Source: Myrica gale (taxonomy: Eukaryota > Streptophyta > Magnoliopsida > Fagales > Myricaceae). From it: a stretch of DNA of 64,000 nt. The first letter of the stretch is position 1; each line of letters starts with the position of its first letter. The stretch is from contig OZ005601.1 in assembly GCA_963930655.1 (NCBI GenBank), positions 29,760,921 through 29,824,920 on the forward strand. Direction: 5' to 3'. Positions 25,030-35,137 of the stretch are shown in pieces. The notes under the pieces were generated by a model that was given only the letters and a program-made list of their open reading frames with translations, was not told where the DNA came from and ran no database searches. The translations under genes were made by a program, and so were the position numbers.

Positions 25030-26170
25030 AACAGTCCCATTGTAGACAATTTGGATTTGACATTCCTTCTCAAATTTCCTTCAAACAGCATTTTCTTCCA
25101 ATGACTTGCTAAATTGCTTCAATATGCAGATATAAGCTATTTTGCGCATCCAACTTTCAACAGCAATGTGGCAAATTCGGACACTTATGCAAGGCATGAC
25201 CCCTGACAGTATCCCCAAGTATTTTGATTCACTAAGGGCCTCAAGTAGTCATTTGCCGTCACCATCCATGTTGGAGTAGGTTTCTCGTTTGTTCTTTTCT
25301 GCAATTAAAAAACAGTGCCTTCTGCAATGGAATGATTGGAATAACACCTACAAAGGAGACAAAACTAATCAGGAAAAAAAATAAAAAAGGCAAATCGGCC
25401 TACGGTGTGCTGGCCCAATCGAAGCCCAGTGTGAGAACTCATCAAAAACTAGAGAGGCTGTAGGCTTTGGAATGAGAAATGTCATGTGATGAAACCCCCA
25501 CGATAAGACGTACTAGGTAACGGGTCCGAGGGTGAAATCGGCCCATTATCGTTGGTTCCCTGGAAGAATAGTCCGAATAATCGTGTTCACCTTCTGTGAA
25601 TCTACCTTTCATTCTAAAAATTTAAGTTTATACGAGGATAAATATTTTATTATTTAAATTATATTTTCTAACACTCTTAATTATATATAGATCGGACTTT
25701 ATTTTAATTAAAAAACCTAAAATGTGCAATTTTTAATTAAAATTAGAATAAAGGTGGAATAAAGTCGAACTTTGGATCACAGGCGAAACCCACTCGATCC
25801 GTGAATGGTGTGGTTGGCCAGATTTTTACGGCATCATCACTACCTCTATCGGGCCCCTTAGGCTTAGGGGTGATATTTTTGAATCTCCGTGCATACCTGC
25901 CGTGGTATCACATTAACTATTTCAGCTTCAAGCAGCTCTGGGACTGGGTTCCAACCAAAAGTTCTATATACTGCATAGCAATGGAGGGAATTAGAAACAT
26001 ATCTATTTCCCTTTCCTAGTTTTACTCCAATCTCAATAAATTTAGCACGGTGATGAATTTATGCAAATGCTTTAAACATGTCACTCAGTGACTCAGACGA
26101 TTTAAGACAGTTAACTTGGATTTTGATTTAAACTATCAATTGTCAAAAGTAGGGAATGCTCTAGGGTTAT
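25030..26170. other. Intergenic, possible diverged retroelement sequence
   Basis: No gene is supported. A plus-strand stretch at about 25163-25200 reads QCGKFGHLCKA then stop, resembling part of a retroelement zinc knuckle, but on the strand opposite to the RNase H remnant. Confidence 0.4.
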
Positions 26171-26461
26171 GTTCGTTTTAAGTAAAAATATAGGATTTTA
26201 GAGAAGTTGTGAATATTTATGTTGAATAGTATTTATTAGTATTTGTGTAAAGTGGAGAGAGAAATGATTTGATGTAATTGTTTAATAAAAAATATTGTAG
26301 TTATATGAAAAAGTATTGAGAGAGAAAATTTATGTTGATTAAAAAATTAAAAAAATTGTTGGAGATTGTGTAAAATGTATTAGTGTTTATGTTTGAATTC
26401 TGAATATATTCAATAATTTTGTAAATATACTTAAAATTCTGAAAAAAAGTCTGAAAACGAA
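26171..26461. mobile_element. MITE, family B (GTTCGTTTT ends)
   Basis: The left end GTTCGTTTTAAG and inverted right end TTCGTTTTCAGAC form terminal inverted repeats about 290 bases apart. The interior carries TGTGAATATTTATGT and ATGATTTGATGTAATTGTTT, both shared with the copy at about 46255-46515. Confidence 0.5.
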
Positions 26462-27346
26462 TATATCCCGCGTATCACTGAGTGGGCGTGGATACAGAAC
26501 ACGCAAGGTCAAAAACTTCTCGGGGGCGGGCATGTTCACAGGATTTGCAGCCACAATTTTCAGGCTGCACCATGTGTTGATCGATACATTTTTTGTCGTA
26601 AAGGCATTTGAAAAGCAAATATAGCAATGGAGAGGGTGTCAAGTCTTAAAAGACATCTAAAAGCTATATAGAAATCGAGTGTGCTAGTTTGACAGCTATT
26701 AGCTATATGCATGCGGAAACCCAACGCGATTGATTGCAAACGAGAAGAAGGTTTGCATCATACAGGCTACAGCTGGTCGGGTCCAGAGGTCCTCTGTTGC
26801 TCTGTGTGTGATGATGGGTAGCAGGTCATTTTCACTCAAACTTCATAACCATCAGTAGCTTATACAAGTTTCCTTTTAGATTGGAGGAGTCACGGGGAGG
26901 GAAAAAAAAACTGTTCATATGACAGGATGTTTGTTTGTAAAATTTTAAGAAGTTGATATTGCAAAAACAAACACCATGTCACAGAGACATCTGCTCTCTA
27001 GCAAAGCTAAAGGGTCTGTAAAAGCATAGTTGTTCAGAGTATGCTGGGTACTGGCTAAAACATGTACTGTCACCATTAAGGGTGATGTCCAAAAATGAGT
27101 GCTGGCAGATAAGAATAAACGGCCCCGTCAGTATCAGTTTGACCAGTAACAAGTGTAACCGTTTAGAGAGGGGTAAAAGAGAGAGGGGGGCAGGAGCGTG
27201 CCTGTACAAAGAAGAGAGAAGCTGCGAATATGAAGCCAGGTTAGGATTATTAAACCCTAACCCAACCGTTCTCTACTTACAGAGAATGACATTATTTTAT
27301 TTTGTTCTTTTATCTAAAAAAGACAAAAGCGAACCACATCGCAAGC
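26462..27346. other. Intergenic, no gene seen
   Basis: Ordinary intergenic DNA. Short frames on both strands near 26979-27357 overlap one another and show no family signature. Confidence 0.4.
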
Positions 27347-27354
27347 AAGGCACT

Positions 27355-27809
27355 TAGGGCTGAAAAATTGGAATGCAGTCCGGACCGCATTCCAGTTCTA
27401 GTATATTAAAGAACCGGACCAGTTTCATTAAATGCGGTCAGAACCGGTTTTAATTTTTTTCCAATTTTTTTATTTTTTTATTTTTTTCAATTTTTTTCAA
27501 ATTTTTTTAGGTTAATTTCAAAGGGGAATTTTATATAAAAATGTTAAGTTTTAGTTTAAATTAAAATTAAACATTTTATGTTTATAATTTGTATTAAAAA
27601 TTATAAAAAAAAAAATATTTTTATTTTTTTAATAAATGCGGTTCGGTCCAGTCCGGACCACATTTATTTAAAAAGGAGGACCGGTCCAGACTGGATAACC
27701 GAATTTATCCGGTCCGGACCGCATTTAAAAAAAAAGACCGGACCAGACTGCAAATCCGGTCCAATTTTCCGGTCCGGTCTGATCTGCGATCCGGTTGTGT
27801 TCACGCGTT
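27355..27809. mobile_element. Non-autonomous hAT-type element, 455 bp
   Basis: Flanked by an 8-base target duplication with one mismatch: AAGGCACT (27347-27354) and AAGGCATT (27810-27817). An 8-bp duplication is the hAT hallmark. The left end TAGGGCTGAAAAATTGG and the inverted right end TAACGCGTGAACACAACCGG are weakly inverted. Internal parts repeat GGTCCGGAC-like words in both orientations (CAGTCCGGACC, CGGTCCGGACCGC). No open frame of note. Confidence 0.6.
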
Positions 27810-28029
27810 AAGGCATTGATATCAATAACCGCTGGGTCCTAGTCGAGAGAGAGAGAGAGAGGAGATATCAGACACGCACATTTTAGAAGTAATGGTCCCC
27901 TGGGGAAAAAAAAAACCATGTACGGATTAACCACAGGTACATTGCGTAAGATAACGTGGGACGGAGGGTCACAGGTGATGGGAACCCAGCCTCTCCAAAA
28001 GTATCAAAAAACTCTATTTAGGAACTAAA

Positions 28030-28915
28030 AGGTTATGGGTATGTTTGTGACCCAATAATTTGAGCCCAAAAATTTAGATTTAATAATAAAAAATTAATCA
28101 CATAAATTTTTATTATTATAATATTTATTAAAAATCTTCTCTCTCTTCACTTTTTCACCAACTCTCGTAATATATCTTTACTTTATAATATTTCTCGAAC
28201 ACTTTTTAAAAACTTTTGAAAACCAGTGGCATCTGCCATCTAGCATTCGCATTGTGTGGAGTAAAGCTTGACGACATGCAAGCGTAGAGTGACGTTAGCC
28301 CAAAGCTATGAGAAACAAAACTACAAAGGAATTTACTCCATGGCACCGTCGTTGACAGGTGGGGAGTGGGATAGGAGGTGGGTGGTAATTTATGGAGAAA
28401 TGAAGACGGCCCACCATTTATTACAAGTACCCAAGCACAAGCTGTATATCTGTCCTGTCCTAAAGTCACAAGCACCCCCAACAAAAACCTTTCATTCCGT
28501 ACCCTGTGACCTATCTGTCTTCAAGGACTCCCAACTAATCGTCTGTTGCAAGCTATGCTTTAGGATCAGCCTTCATTTTGGCGGATCCGGCTCCTCCAGT
28601 TATTGCAGAGGATCTGGTCCCATTTTGGCTATCCCTCTACAACGTTGCCAACTGGTGTGCAGAAGCTCACGTCGCAAAGTAAACGTGAGTTGTACTCTAG
28701 ACTAGTGCATGTCCACGTCCGACAACGTCACGAATCTCCACGTTATTACGTGTATGTTAGAGTGTAGAAATTTTTTAAAGATATTTGATGAGAATGAGTA
28801 AAAAAATAGAGAGAAAATATTTGTAATTAATATTATAATAATAAAAATTATACGATGAATTTTTTAATATTAACCTTGAATAATTGGTTGGGCTCAAACA
28901 TTCCAAACAACGGGT
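28030..28915. repeat. Pair of inverted ~170-bp repeats flanking a unique core
   Basis: About 28030-28205 and 28755-28915 are inverted homologues: TTTGAGCCCA near the outer ends, TTTTTATTATTATAATATT inside, then TCTCTCT. The arms share composition with MITE family A. The core (28206-28750) has overlapping open frames on both strands (one of 145 codons) but no recognisable domain. It could be one composite element or two MITEs in opposite orientation. Confidence 0.5.
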
Positions 28916-29147
28916 TTGTTTATAGATTTTTTTAAAAAAATGTATCAAAAATTTGTTAAAATTATATATTAATGTTAAAAATAAATTGTATTAAAATTTA
29001 TAAATAAATAATAAAAATAAAATTTTGAAATGTTTGATAAAAGTAAAATTTTGTTAAAATTTTACAAAATAAAATTCATGTACGTTTTGTGGACGACAAC
29101 GAGGTTAGGTGTATATATCAATAATTGCTCCTACTTATTTTCTCTTC

Positions 29148-29306
29148 GTTTGTATACTAAAATTTTAATACAATAAAAAATTACAATAATATTTTTCTCC
29201 CTCCATCATATCATTACTTTAACTATAATAAATATTAAAAACCATCTCTCTCTTCACTTTTTCATCAAATCCAATACTCTAAAATTTTAACACTCAAACA
29301 CAACCT
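29148..29306 (-). mobile_element. MITE, family A copy
   Basis: Reverse complement of the family seen at 11019-11165: ends GTTTGTATACTAAAATTTTA and, inverted, GTGTTTGAGTGTTAAAATTT, with TCTCTCTTCACTTTTTCATC inside. Non-coding. Confidence 0.55.
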
Positions 29307-29491
29307 CAACTAACTACTATTAACTACTAATTAAGTACAAAATATTAACTACTATTTTTCCCTATATGTAAAATTTTGAATCTTTGACAATTGATTTCAT
29401 CCTATGCTAGTTTGGTTCAACGCAAATAAACACGTTTTTTCTGTAAATTATTATATTTTCAATGTTGATTCTTATATCAAATATATTTTTT

Positions 29492-31070
29492 GGGTAAACT
29501 CATAGTTAGCCCCATATCTTTGGGGCAAAATCAAGTTACTACCCTTATTTTTTAAACCAACAATTTGAGACTCCTATGTTTCAAAATCACTCAATCATCG
29601 CCCCCCGTTTAAATTCACCGTCAAATGAGACGGCTTTTCGTATTTGTGTGTCTCACGTGCTTCTACTCCACCTAAATTGACGAATCTGCCCTCAGTCGTT
29701 GCCCTTCTCTTGTTCGCGCCCTTTTTGTTGTTTCACATGCAAGGCGTCTCACGTGCTTCCTGTTCCTAGACTGACCTCAACAATCCTGCCAAGGGCCCTA
29801 CCTGGGACCTCAAGCCCAGAGACCTCTCCGACGAAACGGCGTCGTCCAACCCCGACAACAACAATGTTGGTTTCCAGTTCGACAACTCCGCCAACCTCGC
29901 CTCCAAGCCCCGCAACCACTAGATTAGCGGCTCGGCAAAGTCGGCAGCTGCCATGATTCTCCAGCAGCAGCTCTTGATGTCTAGGGGCCTGGCCGGAGCC
30001 GGCGCCTGCGCAGGGGAGTCACGGCTTATGCAGATGCCGCTGTCCTTGGGGTCCGGAGACGACGTCGTTGATGGGTCGTCGTCCTTCAAATCTCCCAATC
30101 CGGTCAGTTATTTTTGCTGGGAATGAAAAGAAATGGAAACCGTCTTGTGAGAGTTATTAAAGTAAATAATGACGAATTATGATGGTGATTTTTCTTATGT
30201 TGGTCTGCAGGGAGCTGAGGGTTCGATTCAAAAAGCCAACCCGTCGTCTTCACCACCGCGAAGCTCTCCGTCACCTGCCCATGCACCGTACACGGTATCA
30301 CTCATGAAAGCTCTCGCTTCATGCGTCGATTCGCTACGATCTCGTTGTCTGCCTCGTTCTTTTTTCCTGGTGTGATCCGGTGATGAACCAGTGCTGTAGC
30401 CGATATATTTGATCTTTATTGACGGTGGGGCAGGGAGGTTGGGGTAGACGGTGTCCAGTGCTTTGGGGTTAATCGGACACAACAGATAACTTGCCGGCAA
30501 TGGAATTTTCGGGAAAGTAGACGATGTCCATTGCTTTGGGGTCAAGCTCCACGAGCCATCTCACGATACTTTCATGGTGGGCTCGGTCTGGATGCCATTC
30601 TGCAAGCCCGACAAGGTCAAGAACAGGTCTGATGGGATAAACCGGTGGCATCTGGCTCGTGGAAAACGAGTTCAGCGAATGAGGCTCAAGCTCCACGAAC
30701 GTATTGATAACACAATACCCTTCATCTCCGTGTACCTGCTTGCATGGTGCAAAAACCAGGAGTACCCGTCTTGCTTGAGCGCAGTTGAAGGAAGTAAACT
30801 CGAAAGGATCGGGTTCACAAAAGTTGGGATAAAGTGGACACGTGGCGTTCAGGTGGAGCGAGAGTAGGGGGAAGGACGGGGGATAAAGTGGCAAGGGCAG
30901 TCTGGTCGTCCGCCAATCACTTATCAAGGGCATTATGTTCATTTTAAAAAAAATCGTCTCATTTGACGGTGAATTTAAACGGGGGGCGAGGATTAAGTGA
31001 TTTTGAAACATAGGGGTCTCAAATTGTCTATTTTGCTCCAAAGATATGGGGCTAACTATGAGTTTACCCC
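29492..31070. mobile_element. Pack-MULE 1 (Mutator-like element with captured gene fragments)
   Basis: Terminal inverted repeats of about 116-141 bases: left arm 29492-29632 begins GGGTAAACTCATAGTTAGCC, and right arm 30955-31070 ends with its inverse. An exact 10-base target duplication, TATATTTTTT, flanks it at 29482-29491 and 31071-31080, matching the 9-11 bases of Mutator-like elements. There is no transposase. The 1.3-kb interior is more GC-rich than its surroundings and carries a bHLH-like gene fragment with an intron (separate entry) plus unidentified sequence, including an imperfect direct repeat (about 30441-30470 and 30515-30544, GTGTCCAGTGCTTTGGGGT type). Structure seen directly; the name Pack-MULE follows from structure plus captured sequence. 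Confidence 0.85.
29773..30225 (+). pseudogene. Captured fragment of a bHLH66/LRL-like transcription factor gene
   Basis: Inside Pack-MULE 1. The plus strand reads PTWDLKPRDLSDETASSNPD, then SGSAKSAAAMILQQQLLMSR, then LMQMPLSLG and DDVVDGSSSFKSPNP. A GTCAGT donor follows, then about 110 bases of AT-rich intron and a TCTGCAG acceptor, and the frame resumes as GAEGSIQ. From memory, the DVVDGSSFKSPN / EGS-Q order is typical of the region N-terminal to the bHLH domain in bHLH66/LRL-type proteins. The fragment has an in-frame TAG (about 29920) and stops before the bHLH domain, so it cannot bind DNA. The retained intron means capture was at DNA level. Family identity is a recollection and should be searched. 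Confidence 0.5.
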
Positions 31071-31330
31071 TATATTTTTTTAACAGCAGACTTAAGTTTA
31101 TTTTTTGTAATCTTTATAATTAATAAATTTAATTCAATTTGAAATAAAATAAAAAATCAATCAAATGACGTACGATCAACATAATTAAATTTAACCAACA
31201 TGATCATCAATACAATAAAATAAAACAATTAATACCAAATAAAACATACTAATTTTATACAGTAAACTAATACAAAACAAACAATTTAATAGATTAGATT
31301 TTACTTTATTTCTTTTACTTATTTAATTTG

Positions 31331-32510
31331 GAGATAAATGTCAAATTAGTCCTTGTGATATACTAAAAAATCGAATTAGTCTATGAACTAATAAAATCAT
31401 AAAATTAGTCTTTATGATATACCACTAGTCTGTCATTGGTCCCTCCTTGCCACTCTGTTAATGGCATATACGAAACTTACTCCACGCGGCACTGACTGCT
31501 CACTCTCCATCCAACTTGTTAACACATGTCATTTTTTTTAAAAATTGTGTCATTTTTCTTTTCCTGTCTTACCCACGTCTCCCTCCCTCCCCTTCTGATC
31601 GACTTGGACACATAAACACCACGGAGGCCATCTTGATTCAGCTTCACCGCCATTTCTCTCTCTCTCTGTTGAAGCCGAAGTATCTCTCTTTTACATGTTG
31701 GTTTCTAGCAAGAAGAGTTGCAGACAAGGGGTCTGGACAATTGTACCAGTTAGGCTCACCGAATGCCATCCTTCGAGAATAAAGTCATGAACAAACCAAG
31801 AAGTTTCAGATGTCCAGCAAACACAACTTTGGATTCAAAATCAACAATAATTAAGCGCACAGAAAGTCAGCAACAATAATCGTACACATATATTCTCAAT
31901 TCTTGTCCATTAGACCGAGTGAAGCTAATTATTAACTAGAAAAATGAAAACGTATGTATGGCCTAAGATAATAAACCATACAATACTATATATATTACAC
32001 ACATAATAAAGGCCCATGCCGAAACAAACGAGGACCCAACAGGTGAGCACAACAGCGAACACGTAGAGGGCCATGAAGGCCAAGTTCACCGCCCATTTCT
32101 TCTTGACAATGCTGGCGTAGAGGATAACTAGGACCGACATGCTCTGGATGCACACGAGTGGCAATACCATCAACTGCCAAGCATTGTCGCCCTTGTTTAA
32201 CCATGGCGGGACGGTTGGGCGGATAGCTCCGTAGGCCTCCGTGGTGTTCATGTGTCCAAGTCGAGACGTGGGTAAGGAAAGAAAAGATAATGACACAATT
32301 TTTTATTTTTTAAATGACATGTTGACAGGTTGGATAGAGAGAGAACGATTAGTGTCGGGTGGTTAAAGTTCCGTTATTGTCATTAACATAATGGTAAGGA
32401 GAGACCAAATTCAAACGAGTGGTAGATCATAGGTTTAATTTTATTATGTCAGGACTAATTCGATTTTCTAAATTTCTCTTATACCAGATGACTAATTTGA
32501 CGTTTATCCC
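31331..32510. mobile_element. Pack-MULE 2 (Mutator-like element with ammonium transporter fragment)
   Basis: Long terminal inverted repeats, 31331-31629 and 32234-32510, beginning GAGATAAATGTCAAATTAGT on the left and, inverted, GGGATAAACGTCAAATTAGT on the right. A perfect 9-base target duplication TTTAATTTG lies at 31322-31330 and 32511-32519. The innermost part of both arms includes the 5' coding start of the captured gene (ACACCACGGAGGCC). The same terminal motif occurs in the MITE at 52349-52580. It ends about 200 bases upstream of the TATA box of the GATL gene. No transposase is present. Confidence 0.85.
32009..32251 (-). pseudogene. AMT2/AMT3-type ammonium transporter 5' exon fragment
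   Basis: Inside Pack-MULE 2. From an ATG in the right inverted repeat the minus strand encodes about 81 residues similar to the N-terminus of AMT2/MEP-type ammonium channels: [55 protein letters not shown]. After GMGL the frame continues into sequence unlike the family (probably captured intron) and stops at about 31925. Two of eleven transmembrane helices at most are encoded, so no transport function is possible. Relative to remembered family members several Gly residues are changed. The frame is still open, and an upstream ATG at 32296 extends it. Confidence 0.75.
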
Positions 32511-32519
32511 TTTAATTTG

Positions 32520-32938
32520 ACTATCGAATGTTAAGTAGGATTTCACCAACAAGGACAACGACTTTACTTTTACTTTTGAATTGTACGTACGGGACCCTCT
32601 TAAATCTTGAAGTCACAGTCTCATAATAATCCGCAAAGCTGGACCGTCCAATTTAGCACTTCATGCACCTCACGGCCCACAATACTGGGTAAGGGTACCA
32701 CGGATGAACAGTGGAATATAAAAGGGACGCGTTTTGCCAGCCTGGCTTCTTTGCACATTTGAACTCCTCTCCCTTGGATCACTCTCAGTCATTCACCTGG
32801 TCCCACACAAAGCTCTAAGAAATACCAACACTACCCTCTCCTTTTCCAGCTGCCCTCCACTTAAGCTTACCTCCTCGCTCCTCTCTTCATTCTCTCATTA
32901 TCACTCTCTTTCAGTCACCACTCGCCAACCACCGCACC
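32520..32938 (+). promoter_or_regulatory. GATL upstream region with TATA box at 32717-32723
   Basis: TATAAAA lies at 32717-32723, about 215 bases before the ATG at 32939. The leader is pyrimidine-rich (CTCCTCGCTCCTCTCTTC type). Pack-MULE 2 ends just upstream at 32510. Confidence 0.55.
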
Positions 32939-33955
32939 ATGCCTACGAAACGTCACCGCTTCCTCTTCGTCCTCATGTTTCTCACCGTCGTTTATGTATA
33001 TTTGCCGGCAACTTTTGTTTCCGGAGATCTTCCGGCGTTTAGAGAAGCAGTAGCATTTCGAAACGGACGGGAATGTCTCCGAACCGAACCGGTTATCCAC
33101 GTCGCCATGACCTTGGACGAAACCTACCTGCGGGGCTCTGTAGCGGGGGTGTTCTCGGTCCTCCAACACGCGTCTTGCCCTGAGAACATAGTGTTCCACT
33201 TCATCTCCACCCACCACCGCGCCGAAGACCTCCGCCGCATTATCACCACGACCTTCCCTTTCTTGAGGTTCAACCTCTACCGCTTCGACTCTAACCTTGT
33301 CAAGGATAAGATCTCCTACTCTATCCGCCGAGCCCTCGACCAGCCTCTCAATTACGCGCGAATCTACCTGGCCGATCTTCTCCCCGCCAGCGTCAGACGC
33401 ATAATCTACTTCGACTCCGACCTTATTGTTTTGGACGATGTGGCGAAGCTCTGGGCGATCGATCTCAGGAAGCACGTGTTAGGCGCGCCCGAGTACTGCC
33501 ACGCGAACTTTACCAGCTACTTCACTCCGCGGTTCTGGGCGAACCGGGCTTTCGCGGCATCGTTTAAAGGGCGGAGGGCGTGTTATTTCAACACGGGGGT
33601 GATGGTGATCGACTTGAAGAAATGGAGAGAAGGAAGATACACGGAGAGGCTGGTGAGCTGGATGAGGGTGCAGAAGAAGTACAGGATATACGTGCTGGGA
33701 TCGTTGCCTCCGTTTCTGTTAGTTTTCGCCGGTGACGTGGAGGGGGTGGAGCACAGGTGGAACCAGCACGGACTCGGGGGAGACAATCTGGAAGGACTCT
33801 GTAGGGATCTTCACCCTGGTCCGGTGAGCCTCTTGCATTGGAGCGGCAAGGGCAAGCCATGGTTCAGGCTGGACTCCAAGCGGCCCTGTCCTTTGGATAG
33901 CCTTTGGGCCCCCTACGACCTTTTCCGTCACTCATCTTTGTTTTCGGATAGCTAG
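32939..33955 (+). CDS. GATL: Galacturonosyltransferase-like protein, GT8 family
   Basis: A complete intronless gene of 338 residues, typical for GATL (about 340-390). An N-terminal hydrophobic stretch (residues 8-28) is a signal peptide or anchor for the Golgi/secretory route. GT8 landmarks are: [20 protein letters not shown] (52-71), the metal-binding DSD in [14 protein letters not shown] (159-161), [12 protein letters not shown] (215-226), [12 protein letters not shown] (272-283) and [10 protein letters not shown] (299-308), which carries the conserved HxxGxxKPW. The family acts in pectin or xylan biosynthesis; PARVUS/GATL1 is needed for the xylan reducing-end sequence. I cannot assign the paralogue. 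The enzyme activity of GATLs is inferred from family, not from this sequence. Confidence 0.93.
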   Translation: MPTKRHRFLFVLMFLTVVYVYLPATFVSGDLPAFREAVAFRNGRECLRTEPVIHVAMTLDETYLRGSVAGVFSVLQHASCPENIVFHFISTHHRAEDLRRIITTTFPFLRFNLYRFDSNLVKDKISYSIRRALDQPLNYARIYLADLLPASVRRIIYFDSDLIVLDDVAKLWAIDLRKHVLGAPEYCHANFTSYFTPRFWANRAFAASFKGRRACYFNTGVMVIDLKKWREGRYTERLVSWMRVQKKYRIYVLGSLPPFLLVFAGDVEGVEHRWNQHGLGGDNLEGLCRDLHPGPVSLLHWSGKGKPWFRLDSKRPCPLDSLWAPYDLFRHSSLFSDS

Positions 33956-35137
33956 TCAGTCCCACGGCCACTCAGGCTAATGATGCGGCTCCTCTTTTCG
34001 CGATCTTCGTTCATGGCCGTCCGCTACTTGCGGCAACGGACGGGAAAAAAGTGAAACGATCGACCGACGTGGTATACGTTTTGTTGGATATATATCTGGT
34101 ACTTTTGTCTGCTATTGTCGGTAAAACGGATAGGAGTTTCATGGGCGTTAAAAAAGTGGGTTAACGGCCGCGATTAAGCTAACGTTCGTTTGTCATTTTT
34201 TTTTAATTTACATTTTTTTTTCTACAATTCAAATATTATAAAAATATATTTATTTTAGTACAACATTTTATTATCTTTTTTATGGACATCAATCAATTTT
34301 AATAACTTTTATACACATACCATTACAATTTTAACATCATTCAAATATTTATAATTTTATCAAAATTTTATGTCTTTTTTTAATGTAAATAAGGACATAA
34401 AAAAATAGAAAGAAAACAGGTAAGTGTTGAAATTTCCACCACTCAAAATTTTCAAACAATCATAAAATCATCTTTCATCACTAAAATGTGGAGGTGAGAG
34501 CCAGTTCTTAGGAACTAATAGGTAAAGATCTGTATAGAGCGGAACATACTACTTCTAGTAATCTAGTACTTGTATAAACCTAAGTTACCCTAAATCTCCA
34601 TACGAGCTGGACTGGATCCGATACCTTTTTCTCCCTTTTGTAGGCGATCCGTGACTACGAAACAGAAACAAAAACAAAAGACTTCATACAAAATCAGATT
34701 GAACTGACTCCTGAAAGTTCGTTTGTTCTTGTTCTTATTGAGACATGTTGGGCTCCTACCAACAAAGGACAACACACGTGAAAAAATGTATAAAAATCTT
34801 GGGCTCTACTTAGGTTGCACAAAGCCCAAAAGGCCAAGTGAAACCTACCGAATTCGAAGACCATGAGCTCCCAATGGCCCTGACCTAAACGGCACCGCAT
34901 AATGTCACTTGATTTATGTATAAATATCTACAAGCCCAGTCCAACGTCCCTATCGGCTTGGCATTTGTGGTGACTATGGCTCATCAATCCAATCGAACCA
35001 TTTCCCTCCACAAAAAATACCCGAAATAACTGTCACTGTATTGCTGCAGACTAGTGTCATTTCAGGGAGTTTCGAGTGAATCTCTCAGTGAGTTGTTAGA
35101 TCTTTCCCACAAACTCTAAGCCTCGGTCCGTACGGAC
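33956..35137. other. Intergenic between GATL and STN7, with STN7 TATA box
   Basis: About 34195-34400 is very AT-rich, MITE-like DNA. TATAAATA at 34919-34926 is a likely TATA box for STN7, about 210 bases before its ATG. No gene is supported. Confidence 0.45.

Noticed and set aside
25163..25200. Zinc-knuckle-like QCGKFGHLCKA on the plus strand
   Set aside because: It lacks the first and last cysteine, is followed by a stop, and lies on the strand opposite to the RNase H remnant; too short to annotate.
28268..28705. 145-codon plus-strand frame
   Set aside because: It overlaps an open frame on the other strand, has no domain or promoter context, and lies between MITE-like arms.
30469..31041. 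190-codon minus frame in Pack-MULE 1 as a gene
   Set aside because: Its N-terminal part is the element's own inverted repeat, and the rest matches no family I know. Treated as element interior.
33583..33931. Minus-strand frames over the GATL gene
   Set aside because: Antisense shadows of a GC-rich coding region.
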